Positions 10,491 through 19,922 of a stretch of 64,000 bases of DNA are shown one piece after another (position 1 is the first letter of the stretch; every line of letters begins with the position of its first letter). This DNA comes from Bradyrhizobium sp. sBnM-33. GTDB taxonomy: Bacteria; Pseudomonadota; Alphaproteobacteria; Rhizobiales; Xanthobacteraceae. The notes beneath the pieces were generated by a model. That model saw only the letters and a list, made by a program, of their open reading frames with translations. It had not been told where the DNA came from and did not search any database. Both the position numbers and the translations under genes were made by a program. Location of the stretch: assembly GCF_032917945.1 (NCBI RefSeq), contig NZ_CP136624.1:2170001-2234000 (forward strand). The letters run 5' to 3'.

Positions 10491-11030
10491 TAATCATGCA
10501 GGTCAACAAAGTTCATTCCGTCCCACCATCGATTGCGTCGCCAAGGATTCTCGGCGAAGACGAAGGCTGGTTGTGGGATCTCGCCAATGGAACGGAATCC
10601 CGCGGACAGCCTCGTCTGGGTCGTCGGTCTCGGTGATGATGGCGTCATGGCGTTCACCAACTTCGGCATCGAAACCTGATGGAGCTCATCAGGATACACA
10701 AGCAAAACCCGAACTCCTCAAGCGATGAAATCGGGATCCATTGTCCGCGCCTTAGCCCGGATGGATGCGGCTCGAGCGCAACGAACGAGTCATCGAAGCC
10801 CTTGAACGATCGGAATTGCGGCCAGGCGACGCTGCCAACCTGAGATAGCACCTGGAGCCAGTTTGCGAAAAGTGAGAGGTAGGGGGAAAGAATCTTCGCA
10901 GTTTCGGTTGGATGTGCAGAACTTCGGCTGTAATAGGTTAAAGATCGTGGAAATTCGACCCCCGGAATCGATAGCATTTACTCGGGACAAGCTTCCGGAG
11001 GGCCGGAATTCAACACGCGAGGAGGGGAAC
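10491..11030. other. Intergenic region upstream of the ABC importer
   Basis: A rightward frame near 10590-10710 reads SLVWVVGLGDDGVMAFTNFGIE and looks like a decayed coding fragment, but I do not recognise the family. The promoter of the importer operon should lie in the last 200 bases. Confidence 0.35.
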
Positions 11031-12143
11031 GTGAACCGTTTGATCAACCGCAGGCGTTTCATGAAGGCGACATCGTCCGCTATCGCGGTGGGTGCGCTGT
11101 CTTCCGTTGCCGGCCCGGTGTCGGCCGCATCATCGGACGCGCTAAGGCTGAACATGAGCGCCGGCAATTTCGGCGAGGCGATTATGAACGCCTTTGTGAA
11201 GCCCTTCGAGGCCGAGACCGGGATCAAGGTGATGCCCGTCTACCAGGATATCAGAGCGGCCCAGGTTGGGCTCATGGTGAAAACCAATAGCGTCACCATC
11301 GACGCGATTCTCGTAGGCCAATCCACCGCTCTTGGTCTGGTTGCGGGCGATTATCTTGAGAAGATCGACTACTCAATCTACAACCAGCAGGAGTTGGACG
11401 AGATCGCAGACTATTGCAAACATCCATTCGGCTTCGGCGCCTATATCTATTCTTTGAACATGGTTTACAACACCAAGAAGTTCCCGGCTGACAGGCCGCG
11501 GCCTACCAACTGGGCCGAGTTCTGGAACGTAGCGAAATTTCCCGGCGTCCGCTCGCTAGGGTCTGGCCAATTCGGAAACCCTCTCCCTGGGCCCTTTGAG
11601 GAAGCGCTGCTGGCGGACGGCGTGCCCATGGACGCGATCTACCCGATGGACATTGATCGCATTTTCGCCAGCCTCGACAAGATCAAGCCGCACATTCGCA
11701 AGTGGTGGACGGCTGGAGCCGAGATCCTGCAGATCATGCGCGATGGCGTGGCCGATGTCGTGCAATCCGTCGACGGACGGGCCCTATCCTTGATCGATCA
11801 GGGCGATCCTTTCGAAATCAATCGGAATCAGGCCAAGCTGACCTGGGACCATTGGATTATCCCAAAAGGCAGTCCGAATCCGCAGAACGCGCAGAGGTTC
11901 ATTGCATTCACCAGCCGCGCCGACCGTCAGGCGGCCTTCGCCCAGCTGTTCGCGCAATCTCCGAGTAACAGAAAGGCCTACGAGATGATACCGGAGAAGG
12001 TGGCCCGAAAACTTGCTACCTATCCTGACTACATGAAGACCAGCTTTCCGGTAAATGGGAAGTGGTACGCTGAAATCGGATCGGACGGCTTGTCAAACTC
12101 TCAGCGACTTATCCAGCGCTGGAACGACTGGATTGTGCGCTAA
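11031..12143 (+). CDS. ABC importer substrate-binding protein, spermidine/putrescine (PotD/F) class, Tat signal
   Basis: A 370-residue periplasmic solute-binding protein. The GTG at 11031 follows GAGGAGGGG and starts a twin-arginine leader, RRRFMKATSSA, followed by a hydrophobic stretch and a likely cleavage after VSAA. The mature part shows MPVYQDIRAAQ, WAEFWNVAKFPGVR, and WDHWIIPKGSPNPQNAQRFIAF, features of PotD/PotF-like proteins that carry polyamines or related small cations and acids. The next two genes encode the cognate ATPase and permease. Export through Tat suggests it folds in the cytoplasm first. Its ligand is not evident; linkage to gcdH raises a polyamine or lysine-derived compound. 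Confidence 0.88.
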   Translation: MNRLINRRRFMKATSSAIAVGALSSVAGPVSAASSDALRLNMSAGNFGEAIMNAFVKPFEAETGIKVMPVYQDIRAAQVGLMVKTNSVTIDAILVGQSTALGLVAGDYLEKIDYSIYNQQELDEIADYCKHPFGFGAYIYSLNMVYNTKKFPADRPRPTNWAEFWNVAKFPGVRSLGSGQFGNPLPGPFEEALLADGVPMDAIYPMDIDRIFASLDKIKPHIRKWWTAGAEILQIMRDGVADVVQSVDGRALSLIDQGDPFEINRNQAKLTWDHWIIPKGSPNPQNAQRFIAFTSRADRQAAFAQLFAQSPSNRKAYEMIPEKVARKLATYPDYMKTSFPVNGKWYAEIGSDGLSNSQRLIQRWNDWIVR

Positions 12144-12189
12144 ATCGCAGGTGTCCTGTGCATGAGCTCTTCCTGAAGAGGTGAGCTCG

Positions 12190-12224
12190 GCAGCGCGCGC
12201 CGCTCTGCAAGATCGGCGCGCTGC
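12190..12224 (+). promoter_or_regulatory. GC-rich hairpin between binding-protein and ATPase genes
   Basis: Arms GCAGCGCGCGCCG and CGGCGCGCTGC flank an 11-base loop, pairing with a two-base bulge. There is no U-tract, so it is not a classic terminator. In transporter operons such structures often stabilise the upstream binding-protein mRNA or damp downstream expression; that role is inferred here. Confidence 0.5.
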
Positions 12225-12265
12225 GCTTCCGTTACTGGCGCAATCTGGTTTCTGGAGTATCAGTA

Positions 12266-13363
12266 GTGACTGTTTATGTTAGAACTGTAACCCCGCTTGC
12301 TGAGGCTGAGGTGTTGGCTCAAAGCTCTGTTTCCGCGCAAATCGAATTCTGCGACGTCACAAAACTGTATGGGCCGATCGCTGCGGTTAGAGACTTGTCA
12401 CTCACCGTTCGTCGTGGCGAGTTCCTGACCATTCTCGGTCCGAGTGGTTCGGGCAAGACCACAGCGTTGATGCTGCTCGCCGGGTTCGTGGCACCCAGCA
12501 AGGGGGACATCCTTATTTCTGGGAAGTCGGTAGCCGCAGTGCCGTCTTACCGGCGTGACCAGGGCATCGTCTTCCAGAGCTATGCGCTTTTTCCGCATCT
12601 CACGGTGCACCGAAACCTGGAATTTCCGCTCGAAATGCGCGGCATAAAAGCCGCCGAGAGAGCAACGCGAGTCGACCGTATGCTCGAGCGCGTGCATCTC
12701 AAGGATTTCGGTGACCGCATGCCCTCGCAATTGAGCGGCGGGCAGCAGCAGCGCGTTGCGCTCGCCCGCGCACTGATCGCCGATCCTCCGATCCTACTGC
12801 TCGACGAGCCGCTCGGCGCGCTCGACCGTAACCTTCGCGAGCAGATGCAGGGCGAGATCAAGAGCCTGCACAGGGAGTTCGGCAAGACCACCATTTGCGT
12901 CACGCACGATCAGGAGGAGGCGCTCACGCTATCGGATCGCATCGTCGTCATGCGTGCTGGACGGATCGAGCAGACCGATACCCCGGAAGCCCTCTACGAT
13001 CGGCCAGCGACGCGCTTCGTAGCGAGTTTTTTGGGTGAGGCCAACATTCTCGAAAGTCCTGATTTCAAGATCGAAGCCGATGCGGTGCCGGCGCCCGGCA
13101 CCGTGGCCATGATCCGGCCTGAGCGTGTCTGCATAGCCGCCCCCGCGGCGCCGAAGCGTGCCGATGCGGACCAGCGACAGTTCGTCACTGGGAAAGTGGA
13201 CGACATGATCTATGCCGGACCGTTGAGGAAATACCAAGTGCGTGTCGGCAGCAGCGTTGTCACCGTGCGCGAGCATGTGGCCTCGGGTCAGCAGACATTT
13301 AGACCCGGTGACGAGGTGCGCCTCGAGTGGCTGCGGTCGGATGTCCGCTTCGTCGCGGGCTAG
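12266..13363 (+). CDS. ABC transporter ATPase, PotA-like
   Basis: This 365-residue cytoplasmic ATPase powers the importer. It has Walker A (GPSGSGKTT, about residue 58), the Q-loop (VFQSYALFPH), the ABC signature (LSGGQQQRVALARAL), Walker B (LLLDEPLGALD) and the His switch (CVTHDQEEA). After about residue 240 it carries a TOBE-type regulatory extension with MIRPERVCI, as in PotA/FbpC/CysA proteins. It starts at GTG 12266 with TGGAG upstream. It lies 122 bases after the binding-protein gene and 21 bases before the permease gene, so all three form one operon. Confidence 0.92.
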   Translation: MTVYVRTVTPLAEAEVLAQSSVSAQIEFCDVTKLYGPIAAVRDLSLTVRRGEFLTILGPSGSGKTTALMLLAGFVAPSKGDILISGKSVAAVPSYRRDQGIVFQSYALFPHLTVHRNLEFPLEMRGIKAAERATRVDRMLERVHLKDFGDRMPSQLSGGQQQRVALARALIADPPILLLDEPLGALDRNLREQMQGEIKSLHREFGKTTICVTHDQEEALTLSDRIVVMRAGRIEQTDTPEALYDRPATRFVASFLGEANILESPDFKIEADAVPAPGTVAMIRPERVCIAAPAAPKRADADQRQFVTGKVDDMIYAGPLRKYQVRVGSSVVTVREHVASGQQTFRPGDEVRLEWLRSDVRFVAG

Positions 13364-13384
13364 AGCACTGAGAAGGGAAGGCGG

Positions 13385-15163
13385 ATGGAAGCGCTTCAGA
13401 AATTTGGGCGAATACCCACTGGACTCACCGTTCCTGCCATCGCGATTCTGCTCGTCATCTTCGGGGTCCCGACCGTTCAGCTTTTCCTGACGAGCGTCAA
13501 CGCACCATCGTTTTCGGTCGTTAACTATCAGGCTTTTTTTGAACAGCAGGGGAACGTCGTCGTTCTCTTCCAGACCATCAAAATGAGCGTGGTGGCTACG
13601 GCCATCTGCGTCATCGTCGGCTATCCCACGGCTTATTTGATTATGATCGCCTCGAAGCCGGTGCGCACGGCTCTCATCGTGCTGGTTTTCATTCCCTGGT
13701 TAACCAGCGGGCTGGTGCGCACCTACGCATGGACCGTGATCCTAGGCGACCGCGGCCTAATCAATAATGTGCTGCTCGAGCTCGGGCTGATCTCCAGTCC
13801 GCTATCGCTCCTCTATAACCGACTGGCCGTCTACATCGGCATGGTGCACATCATGCTGCCGGTAATGATCCTGCCACTGCTCAGCGTCATGCAGGGTATC
13901 GACAAGTCGCTGGTAGCGGCAGCCCGCAGCATGGGCGCTCGTCCCTCAGCGGCCTTTTGGCGCGTGTTCTTTCCGCTCAGCCTGCCCGGTGTGCGCAGCG
14001 GCGCTCTATTGGTATTCGTAGTCTGTCTCGGCTTCTACATCACCCCGCAAGCGCTTGGCGGTTTGCGCGACGCCTTGCTGTCGAACTTCATCGCGGCCCA
14101 GGTCGCGAGCTCCGTCGATTTCGCACCGATCGCCGCCGCGGCCTTTATTCTCCTAGCAATTGCCGTCGTTATGCTATCCATGTTCGGACTCGACTTTTCT
14201 GGTACGCAGGGCCACGCGGGGCAACCGGTGCGGAAGTCGTGGCAGAGCCGGCTGTCCTCATTGGGCGCGCTGCTACGCTATCTCAATGAGATCGCTATTC
14301 CCTATCGGGCGCGGCGCTGGACGGCGCACCTTTACCAAGCCGGAGGTGAAAGCAGCTGGTCGAAGATCGCCGGCGCGTTGATTGTCCTTCTCGTCATGAT
14401 ATATCTGCTGTTTCCGGGGCTGATCGTCATCATCATGTCGTTCAGTGCAGGGGCATTTCTGGAATTCCCCCCCTCAGGTTTTTCGTTCCAGTGGTATCGC
14501 TCCTTCTTCGGCGATCTGTCCTGGACTCGCGCGTTTTGGGACAGCCTCCAGATCGGCGTCACGGTCACCATCCTGTCGACTATCGCGGGGACGCTCGCGG
14601 CGTTCGGCCTCGCCCGCACCTTTCCGCGATTGCGCACTTTTCTGATGATGGTGATCCTGACACCAATCACCTTTCCGGCCATCGTCGTCGGCGTCGCGGT
14701 CTATCTCGGGTTGGCGAATTTGGGGCTGATCGGTACAAAGACCGGCATCGTTCTGGCGCACAGCATCGGGTCGATTGCCTATGTCGTCGTCATCGTTACG
14801 GCGACTTTGGCGAATTTGGACCAGCGGTTGGAACAGGCGGCGAAGAGCATGCGAGCCGGGCCGGTGCGGACCTTCATGAGAGTGACGCTGCCACTGATCC
14901 GACCGGGCATTATCGGCGGCGCCGTGTTCGCCTTCATCCACTCCTTTGACGAGGTGATCGTCACATCGCTCGTCAGCGGTTTTTCAATTCGCACCCTTCC
15001 GCTGAAGATGCTGGAAAATATAAACCAACAGATCGATCCGACGATCGCCGCAGTGGGGTCGCTGCTGACACTTATGCCTGTGCTTTGGTTAATTGCTCTG
15101 TACGTTACATTGTGGCGGTCGAGACTTAGACTACAAGGAGCGTCCGTTAACCCGGTTGCGTGA
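13385..15163 (+). CDS. Fused ABC permease with two MetI-type domains (PotB-PotC like)
   Basis: A 592-residue membrane protein containing both permease halves of the importer. The first half (about residues 10-280) carries the EAA loop AARSMGARPSAAFWRVFFPLSLPG. The second (about 320-585) carries AAKSMRAGPVRTFMRVTLPLIRPG. Each half has about six hydrophobic segments. In polyamine systems the halves are usually two separate proteins of about 280 residues, so this is a covalent heterodimer, as known for ThiP- and FbpB-like permeases. The ATG at 13385 follows GGGAAGGCGG. It completes the operon with the binding protein and ATPase. Confidence 0.9.
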   Translation: MEALQKFGRIPTGLTVPAIAILLVIFGVPTVQLFLTSVNAPSFSVVNYQAFFEQQGNVVVLFQTIKMSVVATAICVIVGYPTAYLIMIASKPVRTALIVLVFIPWLTSGLVRTYAWTVILGDRGLINNVLLELGLISSPLSLLYNRLAVYIGMVHIMLPVMILPLLSVMQGIDKSLVAAARSMGARPSAAFWRVFFPLSLPGVRSGALLVFVVCLGFYITPQALGGLRDALLSNFIAAQVASSVDFAPIAAAAFILLAIAVVMLSMFGLDFSGTQGHAGQPVRKSWQSRLSSLGALLRYLNEIAIPYRARRWTAHLYQAGGESSWSKIAGALIVLLVMIYLLFPGLIVIIMSFSAGAFLEFPPSGFSFQWYRSFFGDLSWTRAFWDSLQIGVTVTILSTIAGTLAAFGLARTFPRLRTFLMMVILTPITFPAIVVGVAVYLGLANLGLIGTKTGIVLAHSIGSIAYVVVIVTATLANLDQRLEQAAKSMRAGPVRTFMRVTLPLIRPGIIGGAVFAFIHSFDEVIVTSLVSGFSIRTLPLKMLENINQQIDPTIAAVGSLLTLMPVLWLIALYVTLWRSRLRLQGASVNPVA

Positions 15164-15815
15164 GTGTCCGATAACTAGGCGGCGGCCCCTGGTCGACCGC
15201 GGTTGCGCTCGCAGTATGGCTTCGTACGTAAGGTGATCGCGGTTGCCGACCGTCGGCGAAGTAAATATGCGTGCGAAAATTTCGCAGGAGAGCGGCTCGC
15301 TATCGCCGGCCCGACTGGTACCAGCGATCCGTGCGACGTCGTCATCACCGATCGCCGGCAAAACCCGACGCTGCCGACAGGCGTGCGCTGGACCTTTTAC
15401 GCGGCCTTCGCCAGTCCGCTGAAGGCAGCGGCGGCCTTCGGCGTCGGCGATATCAAGCAGCTCCGTCAACAGGTCTATGCGCACGGTTATCACCGTGTAC
15501 GGGTCGAACGAATGCTACGCAGGGCATGAGGCGCGCAGATAGATAAGCGACCTTTTCGACGTTGGCGGCGCCACGATCTCGGCTTCGAGAACCTCAAGAC
15601 AGCCGAGTTTCCGATCGAGCAGCAGCTTCGCGCCATGCTGCAAGAGATGTGGGCGCGCTATGAGCTCTATGCCGATCCCGACTTACGTCAGGGCTTTGCG
15701 CGCGATGTCGATAGGCGCTTCTGGGAAATGTATCTGCGGACGCTACTGCCCGTCGTCGAGGGGCAGCGCGAAGCGGTCAGCCAGATCTCTGGCGTTATCG
15801 ACGAGGGTCGCCGGG
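15164..15815 (+). pseudogene. Unrecognised coding relics before the first IS4 copy
   Basis: Two frames look coding. One around 15340-15528 reads WTFYAAFASPLKAAAAFGVGDIKQL. The other, 15635-15815, reads EMWARYELYADPDLRQGFARDVDRRFWEMYL. The second runs straight into the IS4 target site, so a gene may have been split there. I do not recognise the family and cannot join the two frames. Confidence 0.4.
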
Positions 15816-15824
15816 GGTCGCCGG

Positions 15825-17383
15825 CTTTCAATTACCCACATTTGACGTCGGATTTGAACGACGCGCCGCGGGTGAAATCTTGAATCGGCAGAATCTGTTG
15901 TGATTCCTTGTTGAGCACCTGATTCGGAAGTGTGGGGTGCGCGATGGGGCTGGTGTTGACGGAATGCGCGGAGGCACGTTCTCAGCGAGTGACGACCGGT
16001 GTCGAGACGTGGGTTGATCGGGAAACTGCGGGATGCGAGTTTAAGGATGAGCGGCTTGGCCGCCGGTTCTGCAAATTGCTCGCACAAATCGGGAGCGACA
16101 TGGGTCAAAGCATCCCGCTGGTTTGTCAGGATTGGGCCAACACGAAGGCCGCCTATCGCTTCTTCTCCAACGAACGGGTCAACGAGGCGGATATTCTTTG
16201 CGGTCATTTCGAGGCGACGCGCGGGCGCGTAGCGACGACGGAGGGACCGATCCTCGTCCTCCATGACACGACGGAATTCAGCTTCAAGCGCGAGAAGCCG
16301 GATCTGATTGGCTTTACGGGCAAGACGGCAGGGCGCACGCAGTGCGGCATCCTGATGCATTCGAGCCTCGCCGTGACGACCGAGGGGCTTCCGTTCGGAC
16401 TGGCGGCAATCAAGTTCTGGACACGCAAGAAGTTCAAGGGGACGACGGCGCTGAAGCGAAAGATCAATCCGACACGGGTTCCTATCGAGCAGAAGGAGAG
16501 CATCCGCTGGCTGGAGAATTTACGGCAATCGACCGAACTTCTCGCTGCCCCTGCACGATGCGTTCATATTGGTGATCGCGAGAGCGACATCTATGAGCTG
16601 TTTTGCCTGGCCGAGGAGGTTGGAACGCATTTCCTGGTGCGAACCTGTGTTGATCGGCTTGCCGGGGACGGCAATCATACAATTGCCGACGAAATGGACG
16701 AGGTCACGGTCAAAGGCCTACATCGGATCAAGTTCAAGGACGACAAAGGCGATCCGGATGAAGCGCTTCTCGAAATTCGTTTCCGCAAGCTTCGAATTCT
16801 GCCGCCGATCGGCAAGCAGAAGAAATATCCCGCACTCACTCTGACCGTGATCCATGCTCAAGAGCGGGGAAGGCCGAAGCGGCGAAAGAAGATCGAGTGG
16901 AAGCTCCTCACCGATCTCCCGGTCCAATCGCGCAAGGACGCCATCGAGAAGATCGAATGGTACGGGTTGAGGTGGAAGATCGAGGTCTTCCATAAGATCC
17001 TCAAATCGGGCTGCAAGGCGGAGGAGTCGAAATTGCGAACCGCTGAGCGTCTGGTCAATCTGATCGCGGTTTTCTGCATTGTGAGTTGGCGCGTCTTCTG
17101 GATGACGATGCTCAATCGTTCCTCGCCGAATGCCCTACCGCAAACGGCGCTGACAGATCCTGAAATCAGGCTTCTTGATCACTTGGTGAAAGACAGGGAT
17201 GGCAATCGCTCTCGACGAAGCACACTCTCGCACTATGTGGTCAAGATCGCGCGGCTCGGCGGGTACTTGGCCCGAGCCAACGATCCGCCTCCAGGAAATA
17301 CCGTGATCTGGCGAGGACTATCGCGGCTGACCGACATCGAACTGGGAGCCGCGATCGAGGCAAAAATTATGGGTAATTGAAAG
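15825..17383 (+). mobile_element. IS4-family insertion sequence, copy 1 (1,559 bp, complete)
   Basis: Terminal inverted repeats are CTTTCAATTACCCA at the left and TGGGTAATTGAAAG at the right. A perfect 9-bp target duplication, GGTCGCCGG, lies at 15816-15824 and 17384-17392. A 9-bp duplication is expected for the IS50/Tn5 branch of IS4. The single gene inside is intact. Directly beyond the right duplication is ACGCTTAC, an IS66-type terminus. Confidence 0.95.
15932..17380 (+). CDS. IS4-family (Tn5-like) transposase
   Basis: The 482-residue DDE transposase catalyses cut-and-paste movement of its element. Catalytic residues are visible in LVLHDTTEFSF (first Asp), HIGDRESDIYELF (second Asp) and RWKIEVFHKILKSGCKAEES (Glu in the Y-x2-R-x3-E-x6-K type motif). 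The N-terminal part, TAGCEFKDERLGRRFCKLL, matches the Tn5 DNA-binding region. The start is GTG at 15932 or ATG at 15944. The TGA stop lies within the right inverted repeat. Confidence 0.93.
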   Translation: MGCAMGLVLTECAEARSQRVTTGVETWVDRETAGCEFKDERLGRRFCKLLAQIGSDMGQSIPLVCQDWANTKAAYRFFSNERVNEADILCGHFEATRGRVATTEGPILVLHDTTEFSFKREKPDLIGFTGKTAGRTQCGILMHSSLAVTTEGLPFGLAAIKFWTRKKFKGTTALKRKINPTRVPIEQKESIRWLENLRQSTELLAAPARCVHIGDRESDIYELFCLAEEVGTHFLVRTCVDRLAGDGNHTIADEMDEVTVKGLHRIKFKDDKGDPDEALLEIRFRKLRILPPIGKQKKYPALTLTVIHAQERGRPKRRKKIEWKLLTDLPVQSRKDAIEKIEWYGLRWKIEVFHKILKSGCKAEESKLRTAERLVNLIAVFCIVSWRVFWMTMLNRSSPNALPQTALTDPEIRLLDHLVKDRDGNRSRRSTLSHYVVKIARLGGYLARANDPPPGNTVIWRGLSRLTDIELGAAIEAKIMGN

Positions 17384-17392
17384 GGTCGCCGG

Positions 17393-17400
17393 ACGCTTAC
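17393..17400. repeat. IS66-type terminus next to IS4 copy 1
   Basis: ACGCTTAC read on the other strand is GTAAGCGT. It continues across the 9-bp target as CCGGCGACC, a common start of IS66-family ends. The element body would lie to the left, but no IS66 gene remains. Confidence 0.5.
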
Positions 17401-17645
17401 CAGTGAGTTGCGGTGCCTATCGGTACAGCCACAGACTGCGACGGTTGCCACGAGCGGAGGACCCATCTACTTCGCGGCTGGTGGCACCGGCGGTGCTACA
17501 ACGACGCCCCTTACGCGCTTTAGCCCTGTTTGATTTGGTAGCTGCCCAAGCGAGGTAGCCAGTGGTTTAGTTTGGGGGTGGACTAGGGGCGGATCGAACT
17601 GCCGCCCCTAAGAGACAATGACAGGCGCAGTATGGAGATAAACCT

Positions 17646-18407
17646 ATGAAACTCGCTTCCGGATACAAGGCTTTTTGGGAGGCCGCCCACAAGAACTACC
17701 CGGATCAAACAAAGCCGGGTGGAAATCTTGATTGGGCAATCGCACTAAGCAGCGTTGTGAATGCTGAGTGTTCCGACCGCTTCGCAAAGCCATCGGCACG
17801 AGGATGGAAGTCGTCTCTTCACGCAAAGCTTTTTCCCAGCTACTCCACAAAAGTTGGAGCCTTGGCGCTGACGTACAAAGGGTTAATGAATATCAAGACC
17901 CCTTTTGATCTGGCTCTGTATACGAGGCTTATTTGGGAACTTCAGCCGAGGACAATTCTAGAACTCGGTTCACTTCAGGGTGGCAGCGGACTGTGGTTTG
18001 CTGATCAAATGTCGGTACTTTGTGAGAGTCCAGGTGAAGTTCACTCCTTTGATTTGCACACCAAATGTATCCATGTAAATGCAAAGCATCCCCTTCTTAT
18101 CTTTCATCAGGTTGACCTTTCGGAAGTTGCCGCCTTTGATGAAAATCTGCTGATGAGGCTACCTCATCCTTGGCTTGTGATCGACGATGCGCACGTACAA
18201 ATTTTCTCGATATTTTCTTACCTGAGCCGCTTCCTTGTATCGGGAGATTACTATGTGTTAGAAGACGATCCTATGCGTGCAGATAAAGAGATTATCGATG
18301 GCTTGCAGTTGGTCGAGCAATCAGGATTTTTAATCGACACCTATTACACCGACGCGTTTGGCAGCAATTTTACTTCTGCTCCAAATGCATGGCTTCGAAA
18401 GTCGTAA
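17646..18407 (+). CDS. CmcI-like SAM-dependent O-methyltransferase / cephalosporin hydroxylase family protein
   Basis: This 253-residue protein belongs to the CmcI/rhamnosyl O-methyltransferase family of small-molecule methyltransferases. The Rossmann SAM site is ILELGSLQGGSGLWFADQM near residue 100. Downstream are VHSFDLHTKCIHVN and the metal-site region WLVIDDAHVQIFSIF, followed by DYYVLEDDPM. The ATG at 17646 has GGAGAT eight bases upstream. Its codon use is more AT-rich than the flanking catabolic genes, suggesting separate acquisition. It stands alone between two IS4 copies. A broken homologue lies at 45.9-46.1 kb. Substrate unknown; the family often decorates secreted sugars or natural products. 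Confidence 0.8.
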   Translation: MKLASGYKAFWEAAHKNYPDQTKPGGNLDWAIALSSVVNAECSDRFAKPSARGWKSSLHAKLFPSYSTKVGALALTYKGLMNIKTPFDLALYTRLIWELQPRTILELGSLQGGSGLWFADQMSVLCESPGEVHSFDLHTKCIHVNAKHPLLIFHQVDLSEVAAFDENLLMRLPHPWLVIDDAHVQIFSIFSYLSRFLVSGDYYVLEDDPMRADKEIIDGLQLVEQSGFLIDTYYTDAFGSNFTSAPNAWLRKS

Positions 18408-18683
18408 GCCTGGATCAGTAGGTTGTCGGCTTGGAACACCGTGCTGTTCATTTTGCGTGGTACGGTGTGGCGTTGGCTGGGCCCGTATTGAGCAGCTCGC
18501 GTCGTGCGAGCTGCAGAACTGGTGGCTGCCACCGCGTCGCGCCAGCTGAGCATCGGGGCCGTGCTTTGCTTCTATGCCTACGGGCTTGCCCGCAATGGCC
18601 ACGACTGGCGCCACCTTCTTGAAATCTGGGGGTGGTCAATGCCGCATCATCGATTGGACGGGGTGTGCCCTGTCTCAACGAAC
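18408..18683. other. Intergenic region between the methyltransferase and the nested insertion sequences
   Basis: Short overlapping frames occur on both strands but none shows a family motif. I see no gene here. Confidence 0.4.
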
Positions 18684-19172
18684 GTAAGCGTGTAGGTCAC
18701 TCTCAGCTTCCTTTCAATTACCCATAATTTTTGCCTCGATCGCGGCTCCCAGTTCGATGTCGGTCAGCCGCGATAGTCCTCGCCAGATCACGGTATTTCC
18801 TGGAGGCGGATCGTTGGCTCGGGCCAAGTACCCGCCGAGCCGCGCGATCTTGACCACATAGTGCGAGAGTGTGCTTCGTCGAGAGCGATTGCCATCCCTG
18901 TCTTGCGGATTCCAATGATCGCGCGCAGTTATTCCAATCTGATGCCGCGCAGCGTTCCAATCTGATCGCGCGCATGTGGAAGCCCCCGATCGTTAAAGGC
19001 AATTGGCACTATCGTCAGCCCGTGGTCAAGCGGCTGCCGAAGAGATCACGTCTCATGTTTGATGGTGTCGCTCGACGGAGCGAAGCTGACTGGACGCGCA
19101 CCCCCAACAGTGCCGTAGCGGCCGGTCAGCTTCGCGGGCTGCAGTCTCAGTCTTCATCGGCCGACGATGTAA

Positions 19173-19913
19173 TCAAGGCCGAGGAAGAACCGGCGGGCGA
19201 CGCATGGAGTCACCGTTCAGTTCGAGCCTGTGAGCGTTGTGAAGCAGGCGATCAAGTATGGCATCAGCGTAAGTTGGGTCATTTATGAGCTCATGCCATT
19301 TGGCAATTGGAAGCTGGCTGGTGACGAGTGTTGATCGACGGCCGTAACGGTCTTCAAGGATTTCGAGCAGATAATGACGGGCATTGGCGTCGATGGCTTG
19401 GAGGCCCCGATCGTCCAAAATCAGGAGCTCGACGGCGGCGATGCTCTTCATCCGCGAAGTGAGTCGGCCGTCGCCCCGGGCAAGGTCCAGTTCTTCGAAC
19501 AACCGCGGCAGCCGAGTGTAAAGTACAGAGTGGTTGTCCCGGCAGGCCTTGTGACCAAGCGCACAGCCAAGCCAGCTTTTCCCGACGCCGGTTGGCCCGA
19601 CAATGGCGCAATTCTCATGGTTTTTGATCCAGTCTCCCTTGAGCAGCATGTCGAACAAGCGGCGGTCGAGCCCACGGGGGGCGCGATAGTCGATATCCTC
19701 GGGCACGGCATGATGACGCAGCTTTGCCTTACGAAGACGAAGCGCCAGGCGCCGGTTGTTGCGCCAAGTCGCTTCATGGTCCAGCAGCAACGCCAGCCAT
19801 TCGGCGTGAGCGAGACCCCCGACCTCCTCGTTCTCGGCGAGGCTCGTGAAGGCCTCGGCCATGCCAGTAAGGCCGAGCCGGGTAAGCAAGTGGAGTGTGG
19901 GGTGTGTCAGCAT
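19173..19913 (-). CDS. istB: IS21 helper ATPase IstB
   Basis: The 246-residue AAA+ protein helps IstA choose and capture target DNA. Walker A is GPTGVGKSWLGCALG near residue 105, Walker B is LLILDDRGLQ near 169, and the arginine-rich end DRLLHNAHRLEL is typical. The start ATG at 19913 follows AAGGAGAG. It lies nine bases after istA, so the two are translationally linked. Confidence 0.95.
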   Translation of the reverse strand: MLTHPTLHLLTRLGLTGMAEAFTSLAENEEVGGLAHAEWLALLLDHEATWRNNRRLALRLRKAKLRHHAVPEDIDYRAPRGLDRRLFDMLLKGDWIKNHENCAIVGPTGVGKSWLGCALGHKACRDNHSVLYTRLPRLFEELDLARGDGRLTSRMKSIAAVELLILDDRGLQAIDANARHYLLEILEDRYGRRSTLVTSQLPIAKWHELINDPTYADAILDRLLHNAHRLELNGDSMRRPPVLPRP

Positions 19914-19922
19914 TTTCTCTCC

